This document shows positions 24,223 through 36,418 of a stretch of DNA of 64,000 nt, piece by piece. The notes under the pieces were generated by a model. The model searched no databases and was not told the DNA's origin. It saw only the letters and a list, made by a program, of their open reading frames with translations. This stretch comes from Carnegiea gigantea (Eukaryota; Streptophyta; Magnoliopsida; Caryophyllales; Cactaceae), in contig JAKOGI010000007.1 of NCBI GenBank assembly GCA_029747015.1, positions 1,694,001 to 1,758,000 of the forward strand, in the 5' to 3' direction. Position numbers and translations under genes: made by a program. Position 1 is the first letter of the stretch. Each line of letters begins with the position of its first letter.

Positions 24223-27200
24223 ACACACCCCCAAGCACACACGGGCTTCATCGTCTTGCTCTATTTATTGTTCTTCAAAACTCGCTGCTTTGCTTCTGGT
24301 TGAGGGTGGGCTGGGAGGAGGATTAAGTGCATCCTTAGCTTGGATCTTCACTTTGTATGGAGACTTTTATGGTATCACTTTTGTGAACATGTTGAAATCC
24401 TTATGAAGGGTGAGCTGATTTAAGCTCAAGTCCATTTATGTATTTTGACAATGCCTTTTGTTGGGATGAATGGGGAGAAGAGAAGGGAGGGGGCAGGGAG
24501 GAGCTTTACCTATTTGTTTATGCATTCATTTGGTTAGATGCCCTAAACCCCTGTTTAAAGATAATAAATGTTGTTAATTTATTGAAGATGCACTATGACT
24601 GGCCACATGATGGCTCCCTGTCCCATTTGAGGGTTGTGGTTTTTTTTTTTTTTTTGGGGGGGGGGGGGGGGGGGCAGGGGGAGGGATTCTTCGTGTCCAT
24701 ATTATTATATATGTACATAGAGTAGGACATGTTAAACTGCCATAGAGCCTTCATGTTGAATGCAATGGAGTTTTGTTGCTCCTAGAGGGTGAGTAGCTTT
24801 GCTTGGGATCTATGGTCTTAGTGCGTGCCTCAAGTGTAATAACTCGCTTGAAGTTTGGCAAAAGGCACATCTAAGCGTGCTTCATCAGGATAAACAAGCC
24901 CAGTTGAACTCCTAGTCAGTGAAGAGTTCATGGTTAATATGAGCCACATATTTGATCTCGCTTCTAGTAACCCTAACAATTTATTCTTTTGGTGGTGCTT
25001 TGTCTGAGCTTTTGCTGTGATTCTTAACAAGTGAACACCACTTTCCAATCTTAGGGCTAGTTGAAAGGTCGAAATTAGTTCAACTTCTACTGGGATTGGG
25101 TCCACCTTTTTTCATACTTTAACCACTGCTTGGATTGAATATAGTGGTGGCAGGGGTGGTTCACAATGATAATCTAAGGCAGATTAATTAGTTCTATCAC
25201 GTACTGCCCATTTTGTATATCGTACCTCAGTCTTATTTCATGCATAAGTTCATGAAGCAGCTTAGTTTAAAAAAGCCCGCCTGAGGCATGCCTAGGCGCG
25301 CCTCGACGTGAGGCTAGTGGGTCAGTGTCTCGCAGGGAATGAGGTGCGCCTCAAGGATGCGCGGCTCTACCTTCCCCCTTTTTCTTCTTTTTCTTAGCCT
25401 TGCCTTTACATTTTTTCTTATTTTCCTTCTTTGGGAGCTAAAAGGTAAGCTAAACTTATACCATAAGTACGTGCATTGGAAAACTGCAATGATAAGATAA
25501 CATATCTTAAGGTTATTTGCAGTACTAGTTGTTATATTGATGTCTAATCACATTTTTAATGCATTTATCTAACTTTTTTCTCCAAGATATGCTTTGTGAA
25601 ATATGAAATACTTTTTAAAAAATTTTGCATAGAAGTGCGCCTCGCATCCATGATGCGTGCGCCTTCGCCTCGCGCCTTGCGCCTCATGCTTTGGGACCCT
25701 ACGCGTCTCGCGCTTTTTAAACCTAAGTGAAGCAGTCATGTCGAGAAGGTTGTTGATGCCAAGTAGTGGGGGCAGGAAGTGGATATGGAGATATCGAGAT
25801 TCGAAAGCTGGCTGAAGACGAGTGGAAGAATTAAAAGATGTAGAACCTTATGGGCAGAATCTTGTTTAATGTTTGCAGCTATAATAAAAGAATGCAGAAT
25901 CTTGTATCAGTGTGAAAATTTAAGCATTAAAGATTTACACTTGTGAAATGGTTGGTTTCGGAGCTGTCCTTTAACTTGATAGTATGGGCGTAGAGCATTA
26001 TACGCGCATGCTAAATAGGTTATCCAGTACTATAAACAATGGAAGCACTATTTTATTTCTCGTTAGCTGCCCTTTTCATGCCCTGGAACGCAGACTAAAT
26101 ATATGGGGCTGTTCAGTGGATTGTCGGGTTGGTGTGTTGCGCAACAGATATATTTACAAGTGTTGCAACTAATGTCTTGCGAGTTGCGACTCTTATCGTT
26201 AAATTTCATGGATTGATCCCCACCCCTAGTATATGGTATGATTTTGCTATGATTTTCTGGTGGCTGAGATTAAGGATATGATATGGTTTCATTTGCATTT
26301 GAACTTCGGCTTTTGTGGTGAGAATGAATGATAGTGTTGAATTGTCTCATATAGGATATTATTTTGTGTAGTCTCTCTTCATATTTGAATTGAGAATTAA
26401 CGGCATTTATACTGTTGCAATCAATAAAGTATGAAGACAATACTTGAGAGACACAAATTGCACTCAAAGAACCTGGACAAACTGGAGCAACCATCTTTAA
26501 AGCTGCAGGTAAATTGTCCCCTGGGCTAATGAGTACACTGGATTTAATATATAGAAGAAGGAATGCTTAACCTAGGGTTCCATGGAATTAACTGATTTGC
26601 ATCTTATTTTCATTCTTTGATGTTGCCTTCAACTTGAGTAACATCATTCAAGATCTGTACATGTTTTGAAAGGCAAGAGAATATTCCTTCCACCTTGAAA
26701 AGAATGCCAAAAAAACATTTTCAAATGAAATTAAGGAAATGTATTAAATATCTTAGCTTTGTTTTTTTGGGCAAGATGACATAAAAATTGCTTTGGACTT
26801 GCTTGGTAAGTTGAAAATTAAAGCTCCTAAAAAGGTGTCATGGTTAAAAATTGCACATAAATTGTTCATATATCAATTATACTGTATTTATAAAAACAGA
26901 AAGTCCACTTTACTACTGTGCTACTTTGCCAGCTGATTAATGATCGAAGGATCTTAGCTACCGTTACATCTTTGAAGCTGGAAATCTGGAATTAACATGA
27001 CTTGTTCTTCTTTAACTACAAAAGAAGAAAAGGTGAAAGTTTCTCCATGATGACATTTAATAGTGCTAATGGACATTGAAATTCTTGTTGGTTGGTTACA
27101 TCCTGATGATTCCCTATGCAATGTTATGTCGTAATATTTTCCTTTTCTGGAGAGACTGTGTATTATCTGTGAGCTAAAAAGACAAAACATTTGTGTTTTT

Positions 27201-29121
27201 AGCTTGTACCAAACAGCAATTACACGAGGCTGAGTGAAGAAATTGCTCAAAAAAGCCATCAGCTGAGGTAATCCTTTGATATGCCTTGCTTTTTGGCTGT
27301 TTAAACATGTTTCTTCTGTTATCTGCTTGTCTTGGGAAAAAGTTGTGAGAGGCTAGGTCCACCATGAGCCCACAGTTATAATATATCATGAGATCACTAT
27401 TGATGCTTATGATCCGGTTATTGGAAGCAGGCATATGAGGGGAGAAGAGCTCCAGCAATTGAATGTTGAAGAGTTACAACAGCTGGAGAAGTCACTTGAA
27501 TCTGGACTGGCCCGCATCATGGAGAAGAAGGTTTGCTTGAAAACATTTATTTGCTATGGTATAAATCTAGTTTTTCTAAAGTTTTGCCATTTATATTCAT
27601 ATTATTTGGTTCGATTTATGCAGGGTCAGAAAATCATGAGTGAAATCAACAGACTCCAGCAGAAGGTAGGCACCAAAACTAAAAGCTTGACCATTCAGAT
27701 TTTAGCCAACAGATTAACAGGCCTCCTTGTTTGATTAATATGAGATGATTGGTTTTATTTGTATTCATATGCCTCAAAGGGAGAGTGGCAAAGGAAACCT
27801 GTTTTTGTTGTCTCATATATGAACTTTACTCCATTGTATTTTCATATTCAGCATCTTTACTAATTCGTCTGTTTCACTTGGACAGGGCGCTGAGCTGATG
27901 GAAGAGAATGAGCGGTTGAGGCAGCAAGTAAGAACAGCAGAGCTCCATTTTTTTTTAATTTGATATGCTTTTCTTTTTCCTAAATTAATTGCTGGAAGGT
28001 GGAAGGGATCTGCATAAAATATGTAGTGCCGTGCCCATTGTATCTTATAGCGAAATTAGTATTGAGTTTAGGCCCCCCCCCCCCCCCCCAAAAAAAAAAA
28101 CATAGTGGTCTCTAGTGCAAAACATTTTCAAATTGAAGGCCTTTGAGATCTTCCTATTTGCATTAGCTCTGCACAACTAAAATATGTAATGCCTTTTCCC
28201 TCCCCCCCCCCCCCCCCACCAAAAAAAAAAAATTATTGGCAATGTCATTCAATATATCTGAACAATTTGGGGGTTGGGGGTAAAGAGGATCATCAATTCA
28301 CAATTCCTTCAAATGGAGCACATGTTTGATGACTCCAGGTGATGTATTTTCTCATTGAAGGTGCTGGAAGTATCTCGAGGCAGACAGCATGCCCCTGCTG
28401 ATTCAGAGAATGTCATCTATGAAGAAGGCCAGTCATCTGAGTCTGTCACTAATGGCTGCGATTCTGGTGGTGCTCCGCCAGACTATGACGAGAGCTCAGA
28501 CACTTGTCTCAGATTAGGGTAAGATCAAACTGATTTCCTTTTAGTTAGAAGTACCTGTATGAGTGGGCCTGCGAAGTGCATGGTTTATTACGTTGCTTTG
28601 GGGACTATATTAATGTCAGTGACCTTAGAATTCTGAAATCCAAAATGGCTCAGGTTGTCGATCAACCACCTCACATTTTATATGTTTTATGAGATCTTGC
28701 GACCCAGTGTCCTTTTGTTGATCCATCATAAGCTAATTAGTTTACTTGAAGAGGAACCCCCCCCCTTTCCGGGGGAAAAAAGGGGAAAAGCATAGGTCTC
28801 AAATGCCCTCAGTGGGATTTGAACCCCGTGCTTTTGTGATTGTAGTTAATATGGTGGCAAAACTAGATACTAACAAACCTAATGCTGCAGACTTTTCTGT
28901 AATTTCGCGGCCTTTCATGGATTCATGCTATATGGAAAGATGAGACGAATATAAGAAAATCATATGTTGCCTTGAACCACTATCCAAGAACTGACTAATT
29001 CCCTTTTGCTGTGTGCCATCTTGTGCCTCAGAGAGGCCAATTAGGCCCGGGGAAGAAACCCTGGAAAGGCGGACTCTTTGGTCTATTAACAAAGCTATTG
29101 TATGACTGCAGATTGCCATAA
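23972..29121 (+). CDS. SVP: SVP/JOINTLESS-clade MADS-box gene, frameshifted in the MADS box
   Basis: Flowering/dormancy repressor-type MIKC MADS transcription factor. Exons: 23972-24152, 26430-26508, 27203-27267, 27431-27530, 27624-27665, 27886-27927, 28361-28518, 29112-29121. Exons 2-6 (79, 65, 100, 42, 42 bp) have the sizes of known SVP genes. Exon 1 encodes the MADS domain ([20 protein letters not shown], then [20 protein letters not shown]). Exon 2 gives [20 protein letters not shown]; exons 3-6 give the K-domain ([20 protein letters not shown]); exon 7 gives the C-terminus ending DTCLRLG. Exon 1 is 181 bp where 182 is needed: aagaggttgttcaag (24046-24060) lacks one base, so the frame is lost after the RRRG motif. 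The last exon reads TTG CCA TAA, stopping two codons before the usual LGLPYSG-type end. All splice sites are intact, so either the gene is newly dead or the indel is an assembly error. Confidence 0.9.
24152..24220 (+). repeat. (CT)n microsatellite at SVP exon 1/intron 1 junction
   Basis: About 65 bp of CT repeats begin right at the intron 1 donor. They could affect splicing efficiency and read alignment. Confidence 0.95.
24640..24674 (+). repeat. T16-G19 homopolymer junction in SVP intron 1
   Basis: The reverse complement of the recurrent C-run/A-run pattern, inside SVP intron 1. Confidence 0.9.
25261..25727. mobile_element. GC-rich-ended inverted-repeat element in SVP intron 1
   Basis: The left end (cttagtttaaaaaagcccg) and the complement of the right end (cttaggtttaaaaagcgcg) match over about 20 bp. 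Both ends are followed by dense gcgcctc/gaggcgc blocks, while the core is AT-rich. The 467-bp non-coding unit looks like a foldback MITE. No clear target duplication is seen outside the repeats, so class is open. Confidence 0.65.
28073..28100 (+). repeat. C17-A11 homopolymer junction (SVP intron 6)
   Basis: Seventeen C followed by eleven A. A second, interrupted C/A junction lies at 28202-28231 in the same intron. Confidence 0.9.
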
Positions 29122-29290
29122 TCTGGCTAGATGGAGATGCTGTGGGGATCATTGGAAGCGGAAATTATGTTGTTTTCATCTATGCTTATGGAACGACTGT
29201 TTTTGCCCATTAGAAACGAAAAAATTGTATTAAGCTTAGCCCACCTACTTCCAAGATGTTGATGCTTGATTTTGCATTTTGTGACTGGAG

Positions 29291-29831
29291 TAGGGATGGG
29301 AGTTGCACCCGAACCTGAAAAACCCGCTATAGTGGGTATGGGTATGGGTATGAAAACTTATAAAAAAAATAGGTATGGGGTGGGTGTGGGTATTGCGCTT
29401 GATAATGGGTATGGGCATGTATATGGATTCTTAAAATCCGTATCCGATTATGTACCCGCTTTGCTAATAAAAGGTGACCAAAATACGGTAAAATTTAAAA
29501 ATAAATGTTTGGCATGAAACTCTAAGTATATAGTGTTTATTTATGTAAAAATAAAAAATTAAAATTTTTTATATTTTTAACTTTCATGAGTTTATCCGAC
29601 ATAAATTTTAATAGCATATTTTAAAATTGCTAATCAAATATACCGTGTATGCAAATATGGGTTGAATATGGATGACACTTTACGCACTTTATATATATCC
29701 GAATAAAACCCGTAAATTCGAAAAACTCGATGGGTATGGGTATGGGTATTGGTATGGGTATGACTTTTGAAAATGGGTATGGGTGCGGGTATAGTTCAAC
29801 CTCTCCCGAATCCTCTCCATGCCCATCCCTA
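29291..29831 (+). mobile_element. hAT-type MITE with perfect 8-bp target duplication
   Basis: Ends are TAGGGATGGG and CCCATCCCTA (10-bp perfect inverted repeat), flanked on both sides by gactggag (29283-29290 and 29832-29839). The ends carry gggtat hexamer runs and the core is AT-rich. No transposase. It lies just downstream of the SVP-like gene. Confidence 0.9.
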
Positions 29832-30043
29832 GACTGGAGCCAGGAAATTGATAGATGTAAACTAAATAGTAAAGGAGTTGCGATGTCGGAGTTCTGCTTT
29901 GGTCACAATTTGGTCCATGTTGTGTGGTTTTCGGAAGTGGTATCCTTGACAAAGGCAGAGTTGAAGTTTGTTTCTCTCTACCTTCATGCCTCCCTTTTAC
30001 CATTGTTTTCAATTGCATCATTATGGTGCCATTCAGCTTAGAT

Positions 30044-30508
30044 TAGGGGAGGGCAATGGACCGGGTCAAGTTGGATTGTGGCTGATCCGTTTACAAAAAG
30101 GATCGAGTTGGCAAGGTTGGCCCATTAACCATTTGGGCTGGATTGACTGTTTTGTGTAAATAAGAGGATTGGTTCGGGCGTTCGGCCCATGGACGGTCTA
30201 CTTTTGGTCCGTTTTAAAATGAAACAAACTTGTGCAAAAAAACTGTATATAATAATTACTGTTATGTATAAAGCATTGGTAATAAGTTTAATTGATTGGA
30301 ACATGCAAACTAGTATGTCAAGTAGGATAAAAAAAATGGGTCACTAAACGGGTTGTTAATAGGTCGATCCAGTCATTCTCGTTAATATACTTTAATGGAC
30401 CGGTCCAATATTGATCTCGTCCATTATTGACATGATCCCTTATTGATCATATTTTAAACGGACTGATCCGCTTGACCTAATAGATACTCGACCCGTTATC
30501 CACCCTTA
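30044..30508 (+). mobile_element. hAT-type MITE with 8-bp target duplication (7/8)
   Basis: Ends taggggagggcaa and the complement of ttatccaccctta form an imperfect terminal inverted repeat. The flanks are gcttagat (30036-30043) and gtttagat (30509-30516), differing at one base. 465 bp, non-coding, with ggaccgggtc/gacccgt blocks near the ends. Confidence 0.8.
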
Positions 30509-31056
30509 GTTTAGATCACGGAATATTTGCAGGTTACATAAGAGATATAGACTCAAATTATGTATGTATTATTCTTTATATTTAGTGTCTACTCACATGC
30601 AAAAAAGTAGGATTAAAATTCGTACATAAAGAAGAAGATGGAATACGATCCTAGAATCTTGGACGCTTCATTTTAAACCATTAGACCGATGCCTCGTCTT
30701 CTGTGATCATCAATGGCTTAGTTGGTTAATGACTTTGACATGCGGCTTAAAGATGTTGGTTTAGTGGTTAACCATTAGAAGTTGGGCTGCTAGTTGTTAC
30801 TTGTTGGGCATACGTCTAACTCTCAGAATGTTGCCACTCATGACAAGATTTTTCAGGGGCAATGCTTAACAACTACTTATTGTCGATAATTACAAAGCAT
30901 AACTGCCACATTGATGTCGCAATGCTCTACAACCATACTTTCAAGAGGCTCTGAGAAAATACCAAACGTCAATGTATAGTTTTATGCATGGGACAATGGA
31001 GTTGGGCTTTTATTTTTATTATTTTTACTCTCTGAATTAGGGGGACTTTTTTTTGG

Positions 31057-31064
31057 TTTTTTTT

Positions 31065-31095
<31 letters not shown>

Positions 31096-31097
31096 GG
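31057..31097 (+). repeat. T18-G23 homopolymer junction
   Basis: Eighteen T then 23 G downstream of the PAS2 gene; the complement of the C-run/A-run pattern. Confidence 0.9.
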
Positions 31098-31381
31098 ATT
31101 GTGACTTGTGATTTAGATTTTAGACAAGCAGAGACTTCAAAGAAGAATGACATAATGCTATGATGCTATGACCTATAATGTTGTAAGATTCACATTGTGA
31201 AAAAAGGGTGTACGATTCTTCTATTCTCAGAGAAAAATGCATTTAGTTCCTAGTTTTCGTGTAAAAGTACAAAGATAAAACCGCTTTTTGGCCAGATTGA
31301 GCTTCAGAAAATCGGGTGCACTAAAACAAGACACAACAAAGCCAAATATCACAAGTGTAAAAAATGCTTCAGGCTGTTATG

Positions 31382-33536
31382 TTACTCTCTCTTGGACTTG
31401 GAAAGGACCTTCTTCCTCTGCCCGAGCATGTAAGTGTACATATGCGGACTGCCTGCAATAGCTCATGCAAAAAACAATCAGAAGCTCGGCCCCAAGATAA
31501 TGACAGCCTATTAATAGGATTAAGGGATCGAACATTCACCTGGAACGTAAATTGCAAGGACAAGAAGAGCTGCATAGTAATAATCGAATGAGAAGTTCCA
31601 TTTGTTGGGCATCCTTATGCAGTACTTTCCTGAGTTCTGCTAGTAAGCAAAAATTTCAGTCAGCAATTTCGTCATCAGTTTTAAGTGTAGAATAAGCAAA
31701 CAATGCTGGATGTTGTTCACTGAAAGAAACTACTTATGGAAATGCAAAGATCAACATGTTTCCGGTTTTCCTCTCTCGCTTCCTCAGTTCCTATAGCTAG
31801 ACCCCAATTTCCCATCTAACTAATACAGCACAGTTCAGTATTGAATTACCATCTACTTCTTCTTTGTGGTGACAAGGCACCATACTTCACTAAAACTATC
31901 AGTTAACCTGACCTCAGATGAACAAACCATTGAGCGACAATAGCAGAAGTTTAAGCCCATGAGTACAATACTGTATACGTTAAGTTAGCATCCTCCTTCC
32001 ATAAACAAATGGAACAGCTACAAATGTATATCACAGGCCATTTCTCAGAGATTGATCTACCTCAGAAGTTAAGTCACTCATATACTAATTCATAGATTAG
32101 GGTCTAGCAGTAAGTGACAGAGAATTGCAATGCATAATACACTTGTTCCGAATAAAATGGCAACGAAGCTTACAAAACTTCGTTGTTGATGCATTTCACA
32201 GGGAAAGCAAAGACTACAGCAAGAGTGTCATGGATGACTGGGTATCTCACCTTAATGTACGGCAGAGCAATGTAGATCAAACCAACCTCACTGGAGATAC
32301 CAGTTGGGTACAACAAGAAGAAAGTGCTATACCTGCATAATGCAATCAGCTTCTCATGAGTATCGAAACTGATAACACATGTGAAATAGACACTAATTAA
32401 CAGAGCATAAAGCAAAATGACAGTACCTCAGCCATTGAAGCCATGATGGTGCTGAGCCAAAAACTTCTTTCACACCAAAGAAAGAATACCGAATAATCTG
32501 AAATACACCAGAATGAATGTGGGATATTTGATTTCAGATAATTTAAGCTGCTCCTATTCTATTTTCATCCAAAATTCACTTTTTCATCGGTAATATGGGG
32601 TATGAATAACACCGTGAGAATCCTTCAGGGATAATGCTTCTTTTTATCAATATACACACAACAATCAACAGCTAACCATGTCCTCAGCTTGAAAGTTCTT
32701 TCGACTTCACAAAGTTTCTTCATATATTCTTCAGCTAAACTAACACTTGGTGGTCATACATTCCACTCATACCCCTCACTATCATCCCTCAAGCAGGCAT
32801 ATTGTTTGATCTGGATTCTCATACTAAAAATCCAAACTCAAATGAGAAATAGATGGTAAGATGCCCACCTCGGTGATAGCCCAGCTGATTACCAAAGAGC
32901 TCACAAGGAAATGGGTTTGAGTCTGCAAAAATAAGAATGAATCGAGTCAGGTAAACCATTCTAAGACCCTTTTAACATTTCTGGTCTCAAAGTCAACAGC
33001 AATTTTGAAAATAAGATCAAAACGGTAAATTACAGACCTCTGGAAAGCTATACAAAATGCCCCAAGTTACATACAACCTTGAACCAATCTGGGGTAGTGT
33101 TGCACTTACTGGAGATCTTACCAAACCTATCAATTGAATTCCCACATCAAAAAATCAAAAATAATTTCTGGGATCAAAACAAAATCACATCTTTTTCACA
33201 ATTTATCAACAATTTGCACTTACCTATCAAACCATGAATAATCTCCAACACGGCGGCGGTTTGAGCGAGCAGAAGAGGCTTTTCAACGGCATTGTAAACA
33301 TGTTCATGCCCTGATTCTATTAAGGTTTTCACAGCAAAATACAACACTTGAGCCCTGAAATCAGTTGTTCAAACAAATAACCCCAATAAAAAGGAAAATT
33401 GATAAGATTGATGTAATAAAAACGAAATAAAAAAGATAAGTAGTAGTAGAAGAAGAAGATCTAACCATCCGAAGAAAACAGCCCAGTTATAGATGGAGAG
33501 GTAGACGCGTTTCAGAAGAGAGAGAAAACCCGCCAT
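31382..33536 (-). CDS. PAS2: Very-long-chain 3-hydroxyacyl-CoA dehydratase PASTICCINO2
   Basis: ER-membrane dehydratase of the fatty-acid elongase complex; removes water from 3-hydroxyacyl-CoA during very-long-chain fatty acid synthesis. Exons on the minus strand: 33536-33466, 33354-33224, 33126-33038, 32922-32869, 32497-32427, 32332-32251, 31636-31540, 31452-31382 (TAA). Total 666 bp, 221 aa, the length of the Arabidopsis protein, with all junctions GT..AG and in phase. Recognisable segments are MAGFLSLLKRVYLSIYNWAV at the N-terminus, LVRSPVSATLPQIGSRLYVT, WAITEIIRYSFFGVKEVFG and TFFLLYPTGISSEVGLIYIA, which contain the conserved Tyr and Glu of the dehydratase family. The C-terminus is RKKVLSKSKRE, a Lys-rich ER-retention-type tail. 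Several hydrophobic segments fit a multi-pass membrane protein. Intact and probably functional. Confidence 0.96.
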
Positions 33537-34600
33537 TTTCGTCGGAAATGGCGAATCCGAAGTGCGAACAAAGAGATTAAGATGCCAATTTGAGAAGGGT
33601 AAATTGAAGTGGATAAATAAAGATAAGAGGAGGGAGGAAGTTATGGGGAGGAAATAAATAAATGGCGAAGAAGCAGGTGAGCAGATGAACTACCAGGCCA
33701 TACTAGCATTAAACCCACAGTTCATGTAGATCAACAACTACCGGACACATGTATCTCCATTCTCCAGTCTGATTTTTTTGTTCTTTTTTTTCTGTGAATT
33801 CAAATGGAAATCTTATTAATTTGAATTCTTTTGGGTTTGATGATGGAGATAGATACATTCTAGTTTGTAATGGTTAAACAAAGTCACGCAGATTTTGGTT
33901 TAGTGGTGGGTAAAGTTGATAGTTTAGGTATACTAGATTTAAATTTTTGATTTCTTGTTTCTTGTTTTTATATTAGCACTTAAAAAAGGTAATTCTGAAT
34001 TAGATTGTGTAAGATTCATGTGGAAATTACAATAATTAGTTTCATTTGATAGTATTTGTCCAAGAATTTCAAATTATCTGTTAAAACATTTCACATATAT
34101 CGAATCTATTTGTTTATTGATTCAAAATTAAAACCCAACACATAAAGCTACATCTGTTATAGATTTACGATATATTCAGATAGCAATAAGATAATAAACC
34201 CATTGTAAGTCATCTGAATCCCCCCCAAAAAAAATTATTTAGATATTTTATTTCCAAATAAGATAATAAACACAACAATAATATTGTCTAGTAATTACGA
34301 AAAGATTTCGTCTATCCAACTGTTTTTGCATAAAAAAGAAGTGCCTACATTTAGCATCCAAGGAGAAAACACAACAACAACTCAAGCAGCAAGCAAGAAC
34401 CACAGAAGCGGATTAGATCCAGAAAGGCTCTAAGAAGCCAGTTTCTTCATGGGTCTAATAGTAGCAGGCAGACAACCGGAACATGAATACAAATCAAAAT
34501 AGGACAATGGACCTAATTTCTCCTTTGGATTTTGCAAGATTCTATAGAACTTAAGCATTCTTCTACGAGGTCTGTGCACTGGGCCCAAGTTTTAAGTCTC
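33537..34600. other. Upstream region of PAS2 and AT-rich spacer
   Basis: About 1 kb without supported ORFs. The 5' flank of PAS2 has purine-rich stretches (gagaagggtaaattgaagtg). A C7-A8 junction lies at 34220-34234. Nothing else is recognisable before the pseudogene block at about 34640. Confidence 0.5.
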
Positions 34601-34639
34601 AGTTCCATGGAAAATGATATGAAGATTTCATGGCCAATA

Positions 34640-35708
34640 GGCTTTCAGATGCGAATCGACTGGGGATTTTTTGAATCATATCAACCTTTTCATCATAGTC
34701 CAGCCTAAGCTTCCGAATCTCGGTATTCACTGCCTCTAACTCAGTGAAGGGCTCCATCAGTGCAAGTCCAACATTCGGAACAGCATTACGCTTGAAAAAT
34801 TCACTATTTCTTTGATGCCATTAACCAAAATCTCTCTTCTTTAGTAGTGAATCATGTTCAGTCTTATGTCGGACAAGAGCATCCAACAATTCACAATATG
34901 TTTCAAACATAGTACTGGTGACCTGTTTACAATATCATTGCCAAAATAAAGCATCAGAAATCTGTAAGTATTACAAATCTTTAATCAAGTAAACCTGCAT
35001 GAACTATCTGTCAAGGGGTGTGTGTGTGCCATGGACATGTTATCATTTAATAGAAGTTACCTTTCTTCCAAAAACACAAAAGATTTTTCTTTGTTAGAGA
35101 GAAATCTTGATTAAAATTACATCTGACTCCATGCCTGTGGGTAATGCACGGACTGTACTGCTATCAGCAACTACGGTGCCATTGCTGAAGGTGGACCCAA
35201 CCGAGCTGCTAGTGGAGGTGGCCCCGATGGTGTTGCTGCTGAAGGTGGACCCGACAGAGACTCCAGTGAAGGTGGACCCGACTGTGCCATTGGACAAACT
35301 CACTACCTGATCTACACGAGGAACATGTTTACATGCCTCAAACTTATACTGAGTAGCATGATGTTCCTTAGAAATAGAACGAGCATTCAAGTGTGTATAA
35401 TGCTGATGAAGCACCAAATTTCAGGTCGGAGACTTTAACCTACACATATCTGATATCTCCATCTCGTTGAGAGGAAGCTAGTTCTGGTCGCTTCTCTTGG
35501 CTCCGGTGAAGAGAGGATACGAGCAAGAATATCATCTGTCAACAAGCTGATGAGGTCCTTACAGTTCTTGCGTCCCCGTTAACCAAGAAGCCAGATTTTC
35601 ATTAAGAATACATGATTCGCCAGCCAAGTAAGACACAACCTTAAGCATTAATTTAATAGTAAAGATACAAAGTTTCATTGATTAGGAGAAGGTTCGTTAT
35701 AGGATGTA

Positions 35709-35755
<47 letters not shown>

Positions 35756-35777
35756 TATATATATTAATATATATATG

Positions 35778-35827
<50 letters not shown>

Positions 35828-35920
35828 CATATATATATGCACATTACCGTTCTTTTTCGTTGGTAGGTAATGTACATCTTTTGACTAGAGACATCACATA
35901 TAGACCTTGCCATCTGAAGG
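34640..35920 (-). pseudogene. Chimeric F-box / GSTF-repeat / coiled-coil pseudogene, copy B
   Basis: Read on the minus strand. A first-exon remnant like that of copy E lies at about 35920-35845. An F-box remnant follows at 35575-35455 (CKDLISLLTDDILARILSS, then LSTRWRY) with a broken frame. At 35417-35305 LRR-region sequence TQYKFEACKHVPRVDQVVSL continues in the same frame into Gly/Ser/Thr/Phe repeats (VGSTFTGVSVGSTFSSNTIG) at about 35300-35130. From 34930 to 34640 comes the coiled-coil segment found again at 43.8 kb and 45.7 kb (VNTEIRKLRLDYDEKVDMIQ), with an in-frame stop. The junction joins part of an F-box gene to an unrelated FG-like/coiled-coil gene. I do not recognise that second gene; a nucleoporin-like origin is only a guess. 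Confidence 0.65.
35711..35838 (+). repeat. (AT)n microsatellite
   Basis: Nearly pure TA repeats, about 128 bp, with two tatatgtatatacatata interruptions. It lies in the intron-like part of copy B and can form hairpins. Confidence 0.95.
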
Positions 35921-36029
35921 AAAAAAAACCCCCCAAAAAAAAAAAAGTTGCGGTAGAGAGACCATTAACAACAACTCCATCAACAAAAAATTTTAAAACA
36001 ACAAAAACAAACTAATTTGGAATATAATC

Positions 36030-36240
36030 TAAAATTGAAAGTCTGAAAATTGAAACCCTAACCTTACAGAGAAAATTGGCTCAATTGAAAGAACAGGGTT
36101 AGCACAGACGAGTACTAGCAAAGTCGAGGTCGAAGAGGACTATATACCGCTAATTCACCGGAAAACTCGGAGAATTTTGTTGGATTGGGAGAGGCAGACT
36201 TTGAACAATGCTTGGACTACTCGCATGGTCTCTTGAAAAT
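36030..36240 (-). promoter_or_regulatory. Conserved upstream block of the F-box family (copy B)
   Basis: Contains attggctcaattgaaagaac followed by an agcgag/gccgga-containing stretch. Related blocks lie at 47460-47540, 47750-47890, 58110-58180 and 58400-58520, always near this family. It is probably the ancestral promoter/5' UTR; function is inferred from position only. Confidence 0.4.
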
Positions 36241-36418
36241 TTAAAATAAGATTTTGTTATTAAAAAAGAAGAAAATTTAAAGTAAGATTTTGCTTTCAAA
36301 AGGAAAATGAATAAATAAATAAATTCTTAGGCAGCAAAAAAAAAAAAAAAAAACCCTGGTGAAAAATTCAGGACTTGCTTATAGTTGCATAGCCCTCGCT
36401 ACTGGATGAATAGATTTT

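Noticed and set aside
28796..28840. tRNA-like B box (GGTTCAAATCC on the minus strand)
   Set aside because: No matching A box at the right distance and no cloverleaf; at best a decayed SINE fragment.
29336..29765. gggtat hexamer runs resembling telomere repeats
   Set aside because: They are the subterminal sequence of the hAT MITE at 29291-29831, facing inward from both ends.
35704..36015. 103-codon ORF of Tyr/Ile repeats
   Set aside because: Translation of the AT microsatellite.
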